64,000 nt of DNA from contig NZ_JMPP01000004.1 of NCBI RefSeq assembly GCF_000735435.1, positions 29,848-93,847 of the forward strand. The letters are read 5' to 3'. The notes beneath the pieces are model-generated. The model had not been told where the DNA came from. It saw only the letters and a program-made list of their open reading frames with translations, and made no database searches. Numbering within the stretch: position 1 is the first letter of the stretch; each line of letters starts with the position of its first letter. The stretch comes from Klebsiella planticola ATCC 33531. Lineage in GTDB: Bacteria; Pseudomonadota; Gammaproteobacteria; Enterobacterales; Enterobacteriaceae. Shown here one piece after another: positions 25,241 through 34,684 of the stretch. Position numbers and translations under genes: made by a program.

Positions 25241-25906
25241 ATGGACATGTTGACGTCGTTTTTCCCGCCCGCGTTTCCCGCGCTGGCGCTCTCCCACTTC
25301 GTTGCCCTGCTTAGCCCGGGGCCAGATTTCTTTTTACTGATGGGCTACGCCATCCGCTATCGCCTGCGCGGCAGCGTCGGCCTGTGCGTCGGTATCGCCG
25401 CCGGAAACGGGCTGTACATTGTGCTGGCGATTATCGGCTGGGGGATACTGCGTCAGACGCCGCTGCTGTTTACCGTCGTCGAGCTGTTGGGCGCCGCATA
25501 TTTGCTGTGGATTGGCAGCCTGCTGCTGAGAAGCCGCCCGACGACGCTGAATGTCCACAACAGCGCCTCGGCTTCACGCCCGTCGCTGGTAAAACAGCTT
25601 CTTCTGGGGCTGGGTTCTTCACTGCTCAATCCTAAAAACGCCCTGTTTTATCTGGCGCTGATGACCTCGTTGCTGGGCCCGGACGTCACGCTGGTGCAGC
25701 AGGTCGTCAGCGGAGTCTGGATGACCAGTATCGTGCTGCTGTGGGATCTCTTGCTGGTGACGATGATCGCCCTACCGGCGGTGCAGCGTCGCCTTTCCGC
25801 CGTAGTCTGGCGCGTTGAGCGAGCGGCGGGCGGCGTACTGATGGCTTTTGGTTGTTGGATTGTGTGGCAGTTTTTGCACGAGTCCGCCGTCAGGCTATAT
25901 GCTTAA
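25241..25906 (+). CDS. LysE/RhtB-family amino-acid exporter
   Basis: A 221-residue inner-membrane protein with about six hydrophobic segments and the LysE/RhtB signature [15 protein letters not shown] near residue 28; [12 protein letters not shown] is a second family mark. It would export an amino acid or a related metabolite; the substrate cannot be read from sequence. It follows the AraC gene and is 4 bp from yjiN. Confidence 0.88.
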   Translation: MDMLTSFFPPAFPALALSHFVALLSPGPDFFLLMGYAIRYRLRGSVGLCVGIAAGNGLYIVLAIIGWGILRQTPLLFTVVELLGAAYLLWIGSLLLRSRPTTLNVHNSASASRPSLVKQLLLGLGSSLLNPKNALFYLALMTSLLGPDVTLVQQVVSGVWMTSIVLLWDLLLVTMIALPAVQRRLSAVVWRVERAAGGVLMAFGCWIVWQFLHESAVRLYA

Positions 25907-25910
25907 GCCT

Positions 25911-27182
25911 ATGGAAAAAATTGCTGAACTGAAACGCGCCAAACTGCTGGCGCTGTCGCTACTGCTGATTGCGGTCGCCATTTTTATCACCACGCTGCTA
26001 CTGCCGCCGACGCCGTGGGTCAGCGCGCTCAAGGCTATCTCCGAAGCGGCGATGGTCGGAGCGCTGGCCGACTGGTTCGCGGTGGTGGCACTGTTTCGTC
26101 GTATCCCGCTGCCGTTTATCTCCCGACATACGGCGATTATTCCCCGCAATAAGGACAGGATCGCCGATAATCTTGGCTATTTTGTGCAGGAAAAATTTCT
26201 CGATACGCCCTCGCTGGTGGCGCTCATCCGTCGCTATGAACCTGCCCTGATGCTCGGCAACTGGTTCAGCCAGCCGGAAAATGCCCGCCGGGTGGGCCAC
26301 CATCTGCTGCAGGTGATGAGCGGTTTTCTGGAGCTGACCGATGACGCCCGTATTCAGCGCCTGCTGCGCCGGGCGGTACATAAGGCGATTGATAAGGTCG
26401 ATCTGACGCAGACCAGCGCCATGATGCTGGAGGGATTAACCCGCAACAATCGCCATCAGAAGCTGCTGGACTCGCTCATTACCCAGCTCATTGCATTGCT
26501 GCAGCGCGACAGCTCGCGCGCGTTTATTGCCCGTGGCATTGTCCACTGGCTGGAGACCGAGCATCCGCTGAAGGCCAAAATTCTGCCCACCGAATGGCTG
26601 GGCGAACACAGCGCCGACATGGTGACCGACGCGGTGAATACGCTGCTCGACGAAGTCACCCAGGATCGCAGCCATCAGATCCGCCAGGCGTTCGATCGCG
26701 CCACCTTAAAACTGATCGATAACCTGAAAACCGATCCGCTGCTGGCGGAAAAAGCGGAGGGCATCAAGGCCTACCTGAAAAATGATGAGGCCTTTAACCG
26801 CTACCTCAGCGAGGTATGGGCCGACCTGCGGGCGTGGATCAAAAACGATGTCACCCGCGACGACTCGCGGATTCAACAGCGGATTGCCGATGCCGGGCAG
26901 TGGTTTGGCGAAACGTTGCTCCACGATGACGCGCTGCGCGAGTCGCTAAACGAGCACCTGGAGCAGGCGGCCCATCGAGTGGCGCCAGAGTTTGCCGCCT
27001 TCCTGACTCGTCATATCAGCGATACGGTCAAAAGCTGGGATGCGCGGGATATGTCGCGGCAAATTGAACTCAATATCGGTAAAGACCTGCAGTTTATCCG
27101 CATCAACGGCACCCTGGTCGGCGGCTCTATCGGCCTCGTACTGTGGCTATTCTCGCAGATCCCGGCGCTGTTTGTGCATTAA
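25911..27182 (+). CDS. yjiN: YjiN, DUF445 family membrane protein
   Basis: A 423-residue DUF445 protein with hydrophobic segments near the N-terminus ([20 protein letters not shown]) and at the C-terminus, with a long helical body between. [20 protein letters not shown] is the family hallmark. The start at 25911 matches E. coli YjiN; an ATG at 25899 overlaps the LysE stop and is also possible. The function is unknown. Confidence 0.9.
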   Translation: MEKIAELKRAKLLALSLLLIAVAIFITTLLLPPTPWVSALKAISEAAMVGALADWFAVVALFRRIPLPFISRHTAIIPRNKDRIADNLGYFVQEKFLDTPSLVALIRRYEPALMLGNWFSQPENARRVGHHLLQVMSGFLELTDDARIQRLLRRAVHKAIDKVDLTQTSAMMLEGLTRNNRHQKLLDSLITQLIALLQRDSSRAFIARGIVHWLETEHPLKAKILPTEWLGEHSADMVTDAVNTLLDEVTQDRSHQIRQAFDRATLKLIDNLKTDPLLAEKAEGIKAYLKNDEAFNRYLSEVWADLRAWIKNDVTRDDSRIQQRIADAGQWFGETLLHDDALRESLNEHLEQAAHRVAPEFAAFLTRHISDTVKSWDARDMSRQIELNIGKDLQFIRINGTLVGGSIGLVLWLFSQIPALFVH

Positions 27183-27196
27183 GCGAGCGCAAAACA

Positions 27197-27220
27197 GGGC
27201 CCCGCACGCTGGCGGGGCCC
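27197..27220. terminator. Terminator between convergent yjiN and metC-like gene
   Basis: GGGCCCCGC-ACGCTG-GCGGGGCCC is a perfect 9-bp GC stem. A short T-run (GGTGTTT) follows on the plus strand and AAAAC precedes it, so it can serve both strands weakly. Confidence 0.8.
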
Positions 27221-27225
27221 GGTGT

Positions 27226-28416
27226 TTAGCCGATGCGGGTAAACCCGGCCTCCAGATCGGCAATCAAATCGCCGACATCCTCCAGCCCGATATGTACCCT
27301 GACCAGCGTCCCGCTGAAATCCACCTCGCCAGCTGGACGAATACTGTTCAGCTCTTCCGGCTGGTTAGCCAGAATCAACGACTCGAACCCGCCCCACGAG
27401 TAGGCCATATGGAACAGCGAGAAGTTGTCGAGGAACATCGACATTTGCTCATCCGTCAGGCGCTTTTTCAGTACGAAGGAGAACAGGCCCGAGCTGCCGG
27501 TGAAATCCCGCTGGAAATATTCATGGCCCGGACACTCTGCTAAAGCCGGATGATTCACCCGCGCCACTTCCGGCCTCGCCGACAGCCAGCGAGCAATGTG
27601 GATACTGCTCTCTTGATGCTGTCTGAGGCGTACCGCCAACGTGCGCAGCCCGCGGCTGCCGTTATAGGCGGTATCCGCATCCAGCGTCTGCCCCATCAGA
27701 TAGGAGTTTTCGCGCAGACGATCCCAGCAGCGGGCGTTGGAGACCGCCGTACCCAGCATGGCGTCGGAATGGCCAATGGTGTACTTGGTGCCTGCCTGAA
27801 TCGAGATATCCACGCCGTAGTCCAACGCCTTAAACAGCACGCCCGCCGCCCAGGTGTTGTCGATCATGATAACGATCTGCGGATTTACCGCGCGGATCGC
27901 GTTGACCATTCCCGGTACATCCTGGACTTCCATGGTGATTGAGCTGGGGGACTCCAGAAAGACCACTTTGGTCTCCGGGCGGATCAACCCGGCAATCCCG
28001 GCGCCGATCAGCGGATCGTAATAGGTGGTTTCAACGTTGAATTTGCTGAGGATCTTATTGCAGAAGTCCTGCGTTGGCTCATAGGCCGCGCCGGTCATCA
28101 GGATATGGTCGCCGCTTTGCACGAACGCCAGAATCGCATTGGTCACCGCCGCGGCCCCGCACGGATAGAGCGCGCAGCCCGCGCCACCTTCCAGTTCACT
28201 CATCGCTTTCTGAAACGCGAAATGAGTGTAGGTCCCGCGACGGCCGTAGAACAGCTCGCCGTTGGCGCGATTGGCGGTAGCAAATTTTTTATCTTTCACC
28301 GTCTCAAAGACCAGCGAAGAAGCGCGCTGGATAACCGGGTTTACCGCCCCCTGGGTGTAGCGTTTATCGCGTCCGGCGATAATTAACTGCGTGTCGAGCT
28401 TGAGTGAATTCTTCAT
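27226..28416 (-). CDS. MetC-like PLP-dependent cystathionine beta-lyase
   Basis: A 396-residue Cys/Met-metabolism PLP enzyme. The PLP lysine is in [17 protein letters not shown], the cofactor Asp in [10 protein letters not shown], and the substrate-phosphate site in [13 protein letters not shown]. It is closest to cystathionine beta-lyases, which release homocysteine or thiols from S-substituted cysteines. The ATG follows GGAG. It sits 37 bp downstream of a DAACS transporter on the same strand, which suggests uptake and cleavage of a sulfur compound. It is a paralogue of, and not necessarily a replacement for, the biosynthetic metC. Confidence 0.85.
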   Translation of the reverse strand: MKNSLKLDTQLIIAGRDKRYTQGAVNPVIQRASSLVFETVKDKKFATANRANGELFYGRRGTYTHFAFQKAMSELEGGAGCALYPCGAAAVTNAILAFVQSGDHILMTGAAYEPTQDFCNKILSKFNVETTYYDPLIGAGIAGLIRPETKVVFLESPSSITMEVQDVPGMVNAIRAVNPQIVIMIDNTWAAGVLFKALDYGVDISIQAGTKYTIGHSDAMLGTAVSNARCWDRLRENSYLMGQTLDADTAYNGSRGLRTLAVRLRQHQESSIHIARWLSARPEVARVNHPALAECPGHEYFQRDFTGSSGLFSFVLKKRLTDEQMSMFLDNFSLFHMAYSWGGFESLILANQPEELNSIRPAGEVDFSGTLVRVHIGLEDVGDLIADLEAGFTRIG

Positions 28417-28453
28417 AACGTCTCCTGTAATATCCTTATATCCGTGCGAAAGC

Positions 28454-29686
28454 TTATACGGCGGCAGCCGTGGATTTCAGTTCAGCCGGTGCCGGCTTTT
28501 TTCCGGCGAAGCGTTCCACAATCTGCGCGGCGTTCAAATCATGAATCACGTTGATCAGAGTAGCCGGGGCATCGGTGATGGTGCCCAGTACCACCAGCAT
28601 CGGGATCGCCTCCATCGGCAGCCCCAGCGTGGTGACGATAAAAATTTCACCGAGGAATGCGCCGCCCGGTACGCCGCCAACGATAATGGCGGAGAGCACG
28701 GCGATCAGCATGGTCAGAAAGAAGGTTTCGCTGGTGAACTCCATCCCCAGCACCGAATAGATAAAGACGATCTTCAGCGCGGCGATCATGGCCACACCGC
28801 CCTTATTCAGGTTAACCAGCAGCGGAATAGAGACATCGACGATTTCCGGGTTAATGCCCATCGCTTTACCGGCGCGCAGGGTGACGGGCAGCGTCCCTAA
28901 TGAGGAGCAGGTCCCGAGCGCGGTCGCCGACGGTTCAACCGCATTGCGCCAGAATGCTTTCACCGCCGGCATGCCGCCGCCGATATATGAATAGAGAATC
29001 GAACCGAAGATAAAATAGGCCAGCGTGGCAACCATAAACAGGCCGATTGCCCGGGCAAAGGTCAACAGCAGCCCCGAGTCCTGGCTGGCCATCGTCGCGG
29101 CGAAATAGCAGCCCAGACCTATCGGCGCGACTTTCATAATGATCGAGACGATCTTCATGATGACGGTATTGGCATCTTCCAGCAGCGAGGCTATGCGTTT
29201 ACCCGCCTGTTCCGATTGCCCGATGGCCACACCGGCAATAATCGCCATCACGATCAGCGCCAGAATATTGGACTTCGAGAACAGCCCGATAAAATCGCTG
29301 GTGGTGATCATGCTGACAAAATCCATCTTCCCGCTGCCCGCCTGCACCGACTGTGACAGATCGATGGTGACCCCCTGCGCCGGGTTGTACCATAAGGCAA
29401 GCGCGACGATGCCGGCCGCGGGAATAAAGGCCATCGCAATCGAAACAATGAAGATAATCGCCATAATGCGTCCCAGCCTTTTCAGGTCGGTCATACTGGC
29501 GATCGATGACATCACGCTGATGCCCACCAGCGGGACAATAATCATAAATAGCAGGTTAAGGAATATCTGACCTATCGGCTGTAATTTAACCGCCAGTCCT
29601 GGGGCGTAAATACCTGTCAGGCCGCCGATCACCAGGGCAATTAATAAAATAATAGAGGATTTGTAGGGTTCGAGTCGTGACCACAT
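28454..29686 (-). CDS. DAACS-family dicarboxylate/amino acid:cation symporter
   Basis: A 410-residue sodium/proton-coupled symporter of the glutamate transporter (GltP/SstT/TcyP) fold. The hairpin-1 serine region is [17 protein letters not shown]. The usual helix-7 NMDGT signature is replaced by NLNKGGVAM. The second hairpin is [13 protein letters not shown], and [17 protein letters not shown] is near the end. The substrate may therefore differ from Asp/Glu; a sulfur amino acid fits the MetC-like neighbour. It is divergent from a LysR gene. Confidence 0.85.
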   Translation of the reverse strand: MWSRLEPYKSSIILLIALVIGGLTGIYAPGLAVKLQPIGQIFLNLLFMIIVPLVGISVMSSIASMTDLKRLGRIMAIIFIVSIAMAFIPAAGIVALALWYNPAQGVTIDLSQSVQAGSGKMDFVSMITTSDFIGLFSKSNILALIVMAIIAGVAIGQSEQAGKRIASLLEDANTVIMKIVSIIMKVAPIGLGCYFAATMASQDSGLLLTFARAIGLFMVATLAYFIFGSILYSYIGGGMPAVKAFWRNAVEPSATALGTCSSLGTLPVTLRAGKAMGINPEIVDVSIPLLVNLNKGGVAMIAALKIVFIYSVLGMEFTSETFFLTMLIAVLSAIIVGGVPGGAFLGEIFIVTTLGLPMEAIPMLVVLGTITDAPATLINVIHDLNAAQIVERFAGKKPAPAELKSTAAAV

Positions 29687-29775
29687 AACCGGTACCTTTT
29701 AATTAAAATTATATTAAATGAGATTAAATTCACAATTTAATGACTTTCTGCGGCGCCTCCTTTTATTTTGTGATG

Positions 29776-29791
29776 CAACTCACTTAAGTTG
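29776..29791. promoter_or_regulatory. Candidate LysR-type operator
   Basis: CAACT-CACTTA-AGTTG is an inverted repeat in the 224-bp region between the divergent DAACS and LysR genes, and it fits the T-N11-A rule for LysR-type sites. No second site was confirmed. Confidence 0.35.
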
Positions 29792-29910
29792 TTATTTTTT
29801 CATTTTGCCAGCAAGTTGTTTCCTGTGATTCAATAGTTGCATGTTTCAGATACGAATGTAACGGCTCATTCGTACCGTTTTTGCAAATCACTTGTGAATT
29901 TAAGGAAAAA

Positions 29911-30837
29911 ATGAGCACACCAATTTCACTCAAGCATCTGGAGTTTTTTATCAAAATTGTCGACTGCGGAGGATTATCCGAGGCCGCCGCACAGCTTAAC
30001 GTCTCGCCTTCTGCGGTCAGTAAAAGCCTCTCGGCAATGGAAGATACGCTGGGCACGACATTAATTAAGCGTACCACCCGCAGTATTACCTTGACCGACG
30101 CCGGGCAATATCTATTTAATCGCGCCAATAAGTTACTAAAAGAGTTTGATGATACGTTAAATACCACTTCCGGCTATTATCATAATCCGCAGGGTGAATT
30201 ACGAATTACCTGCTCCATTGCCTTTGGCTACTCCCGGTTGGTCAACCTGGTGGATAAATATCGTCAGCAGTACCCGGATGTGAATCTGTATATTGATTTG
30301 AACGATAATTTCGTCAACCTCAATGAAACCGACTTCGATATCGCTCTGCGTATCTCCACCGCTCCGCCGCAAAACTACGCCATGCGCAAACTGGTTTCGA
30401 TTCGCTGGGCTTATTGTGCGTCACCCGGCTATCTGGCTAAAAAAGGGATGCCGGTGCGGCGCAGCGATCTGGTGAATCATGATTGCCTGGTTTATCCCGG
30501 CTTGACGCCGGTGCTGAAGGTGACCGACGAGCACGATCGCCCGCATCAGCTTAAGCTGCACATGCCTATCCAGGCCAACAGCAGCCTGGTGCTGTTAAAA
30601 TCGGTGCTGGAAGATCAGGGCGTTGCCTACCTGCCGACCTATCTAATCGGCGATCATATTCAGAAAGAGGAGATCACGCCGCTGATCCTCGATGGGACGA
30701 TCGCCTGCGAAACGCACGCGCTGTATGCGCTCTATTTCCCCAGCAAATACAGCAATCCTAAAGTACGATCGTTTATCGATTTCCTGGTGGCAGAACTCGG
30801 CCCGGTGCCCGCGTGGGATAGCTGGATCCCCAGCTAA
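29911..30837 (+). CDS. LysR-family regulator
   Basis: A 308-residue LTTR with an N-terminal winged helix (ISLKHLEFFIKIVDCGGLSE then SPSAVSKSLSAMED) and a C-terminal periplasmic-binding-like effector domain. The ATG at 29911 follows TTTAAGGAAAAA; a start ten codons upstream lacks a good site. It is divergent from the transporter/lyase operon, which it probably controls. Confidence 0.87.
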   Translation: MSTPISLKHLEFFIKIVDCGGLSEAAAQLNVSPSAVSKSLSAMEDTLGTTLIKRTTRSITLTDAGQYLFNRANKLLKEFDDTLNTTSGYYHNPQGELRITCSIAFGYSRLVNLVDKYRQQYPDVNLYIDLNDNFVNLNETDFDIALRISTAPPQNYAMRKLVSIRWAYCASPGYLAKKGMPVRRSDLVNHDCLVYPGLTPVLKVTDEHDRPHQLKLHMPIQANSSLVLLKSVLEDQGVAYLPTYLIGDHIQKEEITPLILDGTIACETHALYALYFPSKYSNPKVRSFIDFLVAELGPVPAWDSWIPS

Positions 30838-30888
30838 CCTTATCTCCTCTGCCTTTTGATGCATTCAGAGCCCATTTAAGGAGCAAAA

Positions 30889-31128
30889 ATGGCTGACATT
30901 ACCCTGACTTCCGGCGAACGCGATCTGCTTCGCGAAAAGCTATGCGCATACTGCGAACAGAATTTTGACCTTGAACTGGAGCAGTTTGACGCCGAGTTCT
31001 TTGTCGATTTTATCGCGAAAGAGCTCGGCCCTATGTTCTATAACGCCGGGATTGAGGAGGCGATCCGCACCCACGTGGCTTACAGCGAGCGCATTCAGGA
31101 AGAGATGGATTTGAAGAAGGTCTACTAA
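30889..31128 (+). CDS. DUF2164 family small protein
   Basis: A 79-residue acidic, helical protein that I assign to DUF2164 from FDAEFFVDFIAKELGPMFYN and its ending (IQEEMDLKKVY). AAGGAG precedes the ATG. The function is unknown. It lies 51 bp after the LysR gene and 96 bp before yjiM. Confidence 0.75.
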   Translation: MADITLTSGERDLLREKLCAYCEQNFDLELEQFDAEFFVDFIAKELGPMFYNAGIEEAIRTHVAYSERIQEEMDLKKVY

Positions 31129-31224
31129 CGCCGCGGGATGCGTGGAAGATCAACAAACACATACAAATAACAGGGTTATACTGGCGACTCTTTCATCATC
31201 TCCCGTGTACGGGGAAGGAAAATC

Positions 31225-32376
31225 ATGTCGCTCATCACCGATCTACCCGCCATCTTCGACCAATTCTCGGAAGCTCGTCAGCAGGGTTTTCTCACCGTCA
31301 TGGACCTTAAAGAACAGAATGTGCCGCTAGTGGGCACCTACTGTACCTTTATGCCACAGGAGATAGCCATGGCGGCGGGCGCTGTCGTCGTCTCGCTGTG
31401 TTCCACCTCCGATGAGACCATTGAAGAGGCGGAGAAAGACCTGCCGCGCAACCTCTGCCCGCTGATTAAAAGCAGCTATGGCTTCGGCAAAACCGATAAA
31501 TGCCCCTACTTTTACTTCTCTGACCTGGTGGTCGGCGAAACCACCTGCGATGGCAAAAAGAAGATGTACGAGTACATGGCCGAGTTCAAGGCGGTACACG
31601 TGATGCAGCTACCGAACAGCGCCAGCGACGCCGCCTCCCGGGCGCTGTGGAAAGCGGAGATCAAGCGCCTGCAGCAGGTGATTGAAACGCGTTTCGCTAC
31701 GCCAATCAGCGAGGCGGCGCTGCGCGAAGCCATCGTGTTGAAAAATCGCGAACGCCGGGCGCTGGCCAATTTCTATCGCCTCGGGCAGTTAAATCCACCG
31801 GCGCTCAGCGGCGGCGACATTCTGAAAGTGGTTTACGGCGCGACCTTCCGCTTCGACAAAACCGCGCTGATTGATGAACTCAACGCGATGGCAGAACGTA
31901 TCCATCAGCAATGGCGCGAAGGTCAACGACTGGAGGCCCGCCCGCGTATTCTGATTACCGGCTGCCCAATCGGCGGTGCGGCGGAAAAAGTGGTCCGCGC
32001 CATCGAAGACAACGGCGGCTGGGTGGTGGGTTATGAGAACTGCACCGGCGCGAAAGCTACCGAGCACTGTGTGGCGGAAGACGGCGACGTCTACGATGCC
32101 TTAACCGATAAATATCTCGCTATTGGCTGCTCCTGCATTTCGCCCAACGATCGGCGCCTGCAGCTGCTGAGCCAGATGGTCGAGGAGTATCAGGCCGATG
32201 GCGTGGTCGACGTCATCCTGCAGGCCTGCCATACCTATGCCGTTGAATCGCTGGCGATTAAGCGCCACGTACGTCAGCGGCACGACATTCCCTATATCGC
32301 GATTGAAACCGACTATTCGACGGCAGACCTCGGCCAGCTCAGTACCCGTGTCGCCGCATTTATCGAAATGTTGTAA
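31225..32376 (+). CDS. yjiM: YjiM, 2-hydroxyacyl-CoA dehydratase/double-cubane cluster family protein
   Basis: A 383-residue HgdB/FldC-type protein. Cysteines positioned for iron-sulfur binding occur in GTYCTFMPQE, CPLIKS, YENCTGAK/EHCVAED, GCSCISPND and QACHTYAVES. Family members are either 2-hydroxyacyl-CoA dehydratase subunits or double-cubane cluster proteins that perform ATP-driven low-potential reductions. As a single large subunit next to one activator ATPase, the second type fits better. The ATG follows GGGAAGGAA. The substrate is unknown. Confidence 0.85.
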   Translation: MSLITDLPAIFDQFSEARQQGFLTVMDLKEQNVPLVGTYCTFMPQEIAMAAGAVVVSLCSTSDETIEEAEKDLPRNLCPLIKSSYGFGKTDKCPYFYFSDLVVGETTCDGKKKMYEYMAEFKAVHVMQLPNSASDAASRALWKAEIKRLQQVIETRFATPISEAALREAIVLKNRERRALANFYRLGQLNPPALSGGDILKVVYGATFRFDKTALIDELNAMAERIHQQWREGQRLEARPRILITGCPIGGAAEKVVRAIEDNGGWVVGYENCTGAKATEHCVAEDGDVYDALTDKYLAIGCSCISPNDRRLQLLSQMVEEYQADGVVDVILQACHTYAVESLAIKRHVRQRHDIPYIAIETDYSTADLGQLSTRVAAFIEML

Positions 32377-32385
32377 GGAGCGCGC

Positions 32386-33153
32386 GTGATCTACACGGTA
32401 GGCATTGACTCCGGCTCCACCGCGACAAAAGGTATCCTGCTGGCAGACGGCGTCATTGCACGCCGTTTCCTCTGCCCGACCCCCTTTCGCCCCGCCGACG
32501 CCATCAACGACGCCTGGGAGACGCTGCGCGCAGGCCTCGCGGAAACGCCCTTTTTAACCCTCACCGGCTATGGTCGCCAACTGGTCGATTTTGCCGATAA
32601 ACAGGTGACGGAGATTTCCTGTCACGGGCTCGGCGCACGTCTGCTGGCGCCGGAAACCCGCACGGTGATTGATATCGGCGGCCAGGACAGCAAAGTCATC
32701 CAGCTGGATGCGCAGGGCAACCTCAGCGACTTTCTGATGAATGACAAATGCGCGGCCGGTACCGGTCGCTTTCTGGAGGTGATTTCGCGAACCCTCGGCG
32801 CCAGCGTCGAGCAGCTGGACGCCATTACTGAAGGCGTTGAAGCGCACGCCATCACCAGCATGTGCACGGTATTCGCCGAATCGGAAGTGATCAGCCTGCG
32901 TTCAGCCGGGGTCGCACCGGAGGCGATTCTGGCCGGGGTGATCAACGCCATGGCCCGGCGCAGCGCGAACTTTATCGGCCGCTTATCCGCGCAGGGGCCA
33001 TTGCTGTTTACCGGCGGCGTCAGCCACTGCGCGACGTTCGCCGCGATGCTGGAGCGTCAGCTCGGCCTGACGGTGCACAGGCACCCGGACGCCCAGTTTG
33101 CCGGCGCCATCGGCGCGGCGCTGATCGGCCAACGCCTGAGGCGGCGAGGATGA
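32386..33153 (+). CDS. yjiL: YjiL, ATPase activator of YjiM (HgdC/BadF type)
   Basis: A 255-residue ASKHA-fold ATPase. Phosphate motifs are GIDSGSTATKGIL at the N-terminus and DIGGQDSKVIQ mid-protein. The two cysteines that bridge a [4Fe-4S] cluster between monomers are in DKCAAGTGRFLEV and SMCTVFAESEVIS. It drives ATP-dependent electron transfer into YjiM. It follows yjiM by 9 bp and overlaps the next gene by 4 nt. Confidence 0.9.
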   Translation: MIYTVGIDSGSTATKGILLADGVIARRFLCPTPFRPADAINDAWETLRAGLAETPFLTLTGYGRQLVDFADKQVTEISCHGLGARLLAPETRTVIDIGGQDSKVIQLDAQGNLSDFLMNDKCAAGTGRFLEVISRTLGASVEQLDAITEGVEAHAITSMCTVFAESEVISLRSAGVAPEAILAGVINAMARRSANFIGRLSAQGPLLFTGGVSHCATFAAMLERQLGLTVHRHPDAQFAGAIGAALIGQRLRRRG

Positions 33154-33404
33154 CGGCATATCTGTTTTTATTTCATTCGACGGTAGGGGTGGTACGGATG
33201 CGCAAAGCCCTGCAGGCGGCGGGATTATCCTTTCAGGTCAAGGACATTCCACGTCAGCTGCGCGGCGGCTGCGGGCTGTGCATTTATCTGCACTGTCTGC
33301 CGGGAGAAGAACAGAAGTGGGTTATCCCCGGCCAAACGGAAGCCATATTTCGCGTTGCCGGGGATGATTACCAGCTGCTGGCTAACTTTCCGCAGCAGGC
33401 ATAA
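33150..33404 (+). CDS. DUF3343, putative Se/S carrier-like protein
   Basis: An 84-residue protein of the DUF3343 (PF11823) family, opening MTAYLFLFHSTVGVVRMRKA and with a CGLCIYL cysteine pair. The family is named a putative selenium/sulfur carrier. The ATG overlaps the yjiL stop (ATGA), so it is co-translated with the YjiM-YjiL system. A role in supplying sulfur for the cluster or handling a thiol substrate is inference. Confidence 0.8.
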   Translation: MTAYLFLFHSTVGVVRMRKALQAAGLSFQVKDIPRQLRGGCGLCIYLHCLPGEEQKWVIPGQTEAIFRVAGDDYQLLANFPQQA

Positions 33405-33429
33405 GGGCTATCCCTGCCAGGGCGTCAAT

Positions 33430-33545
33430 CATCGCCCGGCGGCGCTTCGCTTGCGCGGGCCTACAGCCGATCGCCCAGCCCCGGTCTTGTTTGCAGGCCG
33501 GGTAAGGCGCCAGCCGCCAGCCGCCACCCGGCATAACGCGCGCGC
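33430..33545. repeat. REP-like palindromes
   Basis: CGCCCGGCGGCGCTTCGCTT and a second, inverted GGCCGGGTAAGGCGCCAGCC unit lie between the convergent DUF3343 and DUF2955 genes. Probably a bidirectional transcript end. Confidence 0.7.
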
Positions 33546-33619
33546 AGTGGCCGTAGCGCTCGCCCATGGGATCCCTATCAATCCCCCGATCGCCAGCAGA
33601 GCGCGTTGGCGGCCTGAGG

Positions 33620-34684
33620 CTATTCCGTGATGACGAACCGCGTCGGCGCAAAGCAGTTCAGAATCCGGTGCACAAGGAAAACCAACGTCAGCGTAACGAT
33701 AAGCGAGGCGGTCACCGAGGTAATACGGTACAGATCGCTGAAGATCAGATCCTGGTCCGGGTGCAGGTTCTGGCCGAACATGATCCCGATGGTGGTGATG
33801 CTGGCGAAGCCCACCCCGGCGCCAACCTTTTCCATCACGTGCAGGCGCGCGCTAAAGGCCAGACCCAGGCCAATCAGCGGCATCATCAATACCATATGGT
33901 TGCTGAAATCGTAGATAAGCAGCTGCACCACCAGAATATACAGGCAGGACAACACCACCCCCGCGACACGCCACACCGAGCTTATCACCGCGCCGCGATA
34001 GTGCATCGGGAACAGGATCAGGATCCCCGCCATCAGCGCCGAAAGAGAGTCACTGAGATCGCAGATCTGGAAGACCACGAAAATCAGGGTGGCGACGGTG
34101 CCGGAGAGCAGCGATTCATGGCGCACCCTGGCGGCGTCTTTCTCGATTCGCGGCGGCGGCTTACGCGGTTCGACGTCCGGAATCAGGTAATTCATTAACG
34201 CGCTGAGCGCCACCGCCATCACACAGGCTTCCATATTAGAGAACAGCAGCGTGTGCCAGTTGCTGGTGGGATAGCTCATAAAGTTGAGCATCGTGCTCTG
34301 ACAGACCACCCCCATCGACCCCAGCAGAAACAGCGGCCCCTGGCTCATGAAGCGAAAACGCATCACGTAGAGGCCAAAAACCACCAGCGTCATCACAATC
34401 GGCCATTGCGACAGATAGCCGACGATCAGCACCATTTCAACGCAGTTTACCGCCGCACTGAAGATAAACTGCCTGGCGACGTGACGATTAAAAACCGGCA
34501 CCAGCGACAGCAGCATCAGCGGATAGACCACAAAGAAGACGCCGTACTGCACATCGTAGAAGGTCGAGATACTCAGCGCTATCATCCCGGCAAAGGCGAT
34601 CCGCAGCGTCTGACGAAAGTCATTCGCCGTGTAAACGATATTACCGTGCGGGGTAAAAACGCGAGCCAGCGTATTAATAGACAT
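33620..34684 (-). CDS. DUF2955/FUSC-like inner-membrane efflux component
   Basis: A 354-residue integral membrane protein with about nine or ten hydrophobic segments in two blocks (about 25-175 and 210-345), separated by a charged loop (PDVEPRKPPPRIEKDAARVRH). This is the DUF2955/FUSC layout. Its start overlaps the HlyD-type gene by 11 nt. With that gene it should form an inner-membrane/adaptor efflux pair similar to YdhJK or AaeAB. Confidence 0.82.
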   Translation of the reverse strand: MSINTLARVFTPHGNIVYTANDFRQTLRIAFAGMIALSISTFYDVQYGVFFVVYPLMLLSLVPVFNRHVARQFIFSAAVNCVEMVLIVGYLSQWPIVMTLVVFGLYVMRFRFMSQGPLFLLGSMGVVCQSTMLNFMSYPTSNWHTLLFSNMEACVMAVALSALMNYLIPDVEPRKPPPRIEKDAARVRHESLLSGTVATLIFVVFQICDLSDSLSALMAGILILFPMHYRGAVISSVWRVAGVVLSCLYILVVQLLIYDFSNHMVLMMPLIGLGLAFSARLHVMEKVGAGVGFASITTIGIMFGQNLHPDQDLIFSDLYRITSVTASLIVTLTLVFLVHRILNCFAPTRFVITE

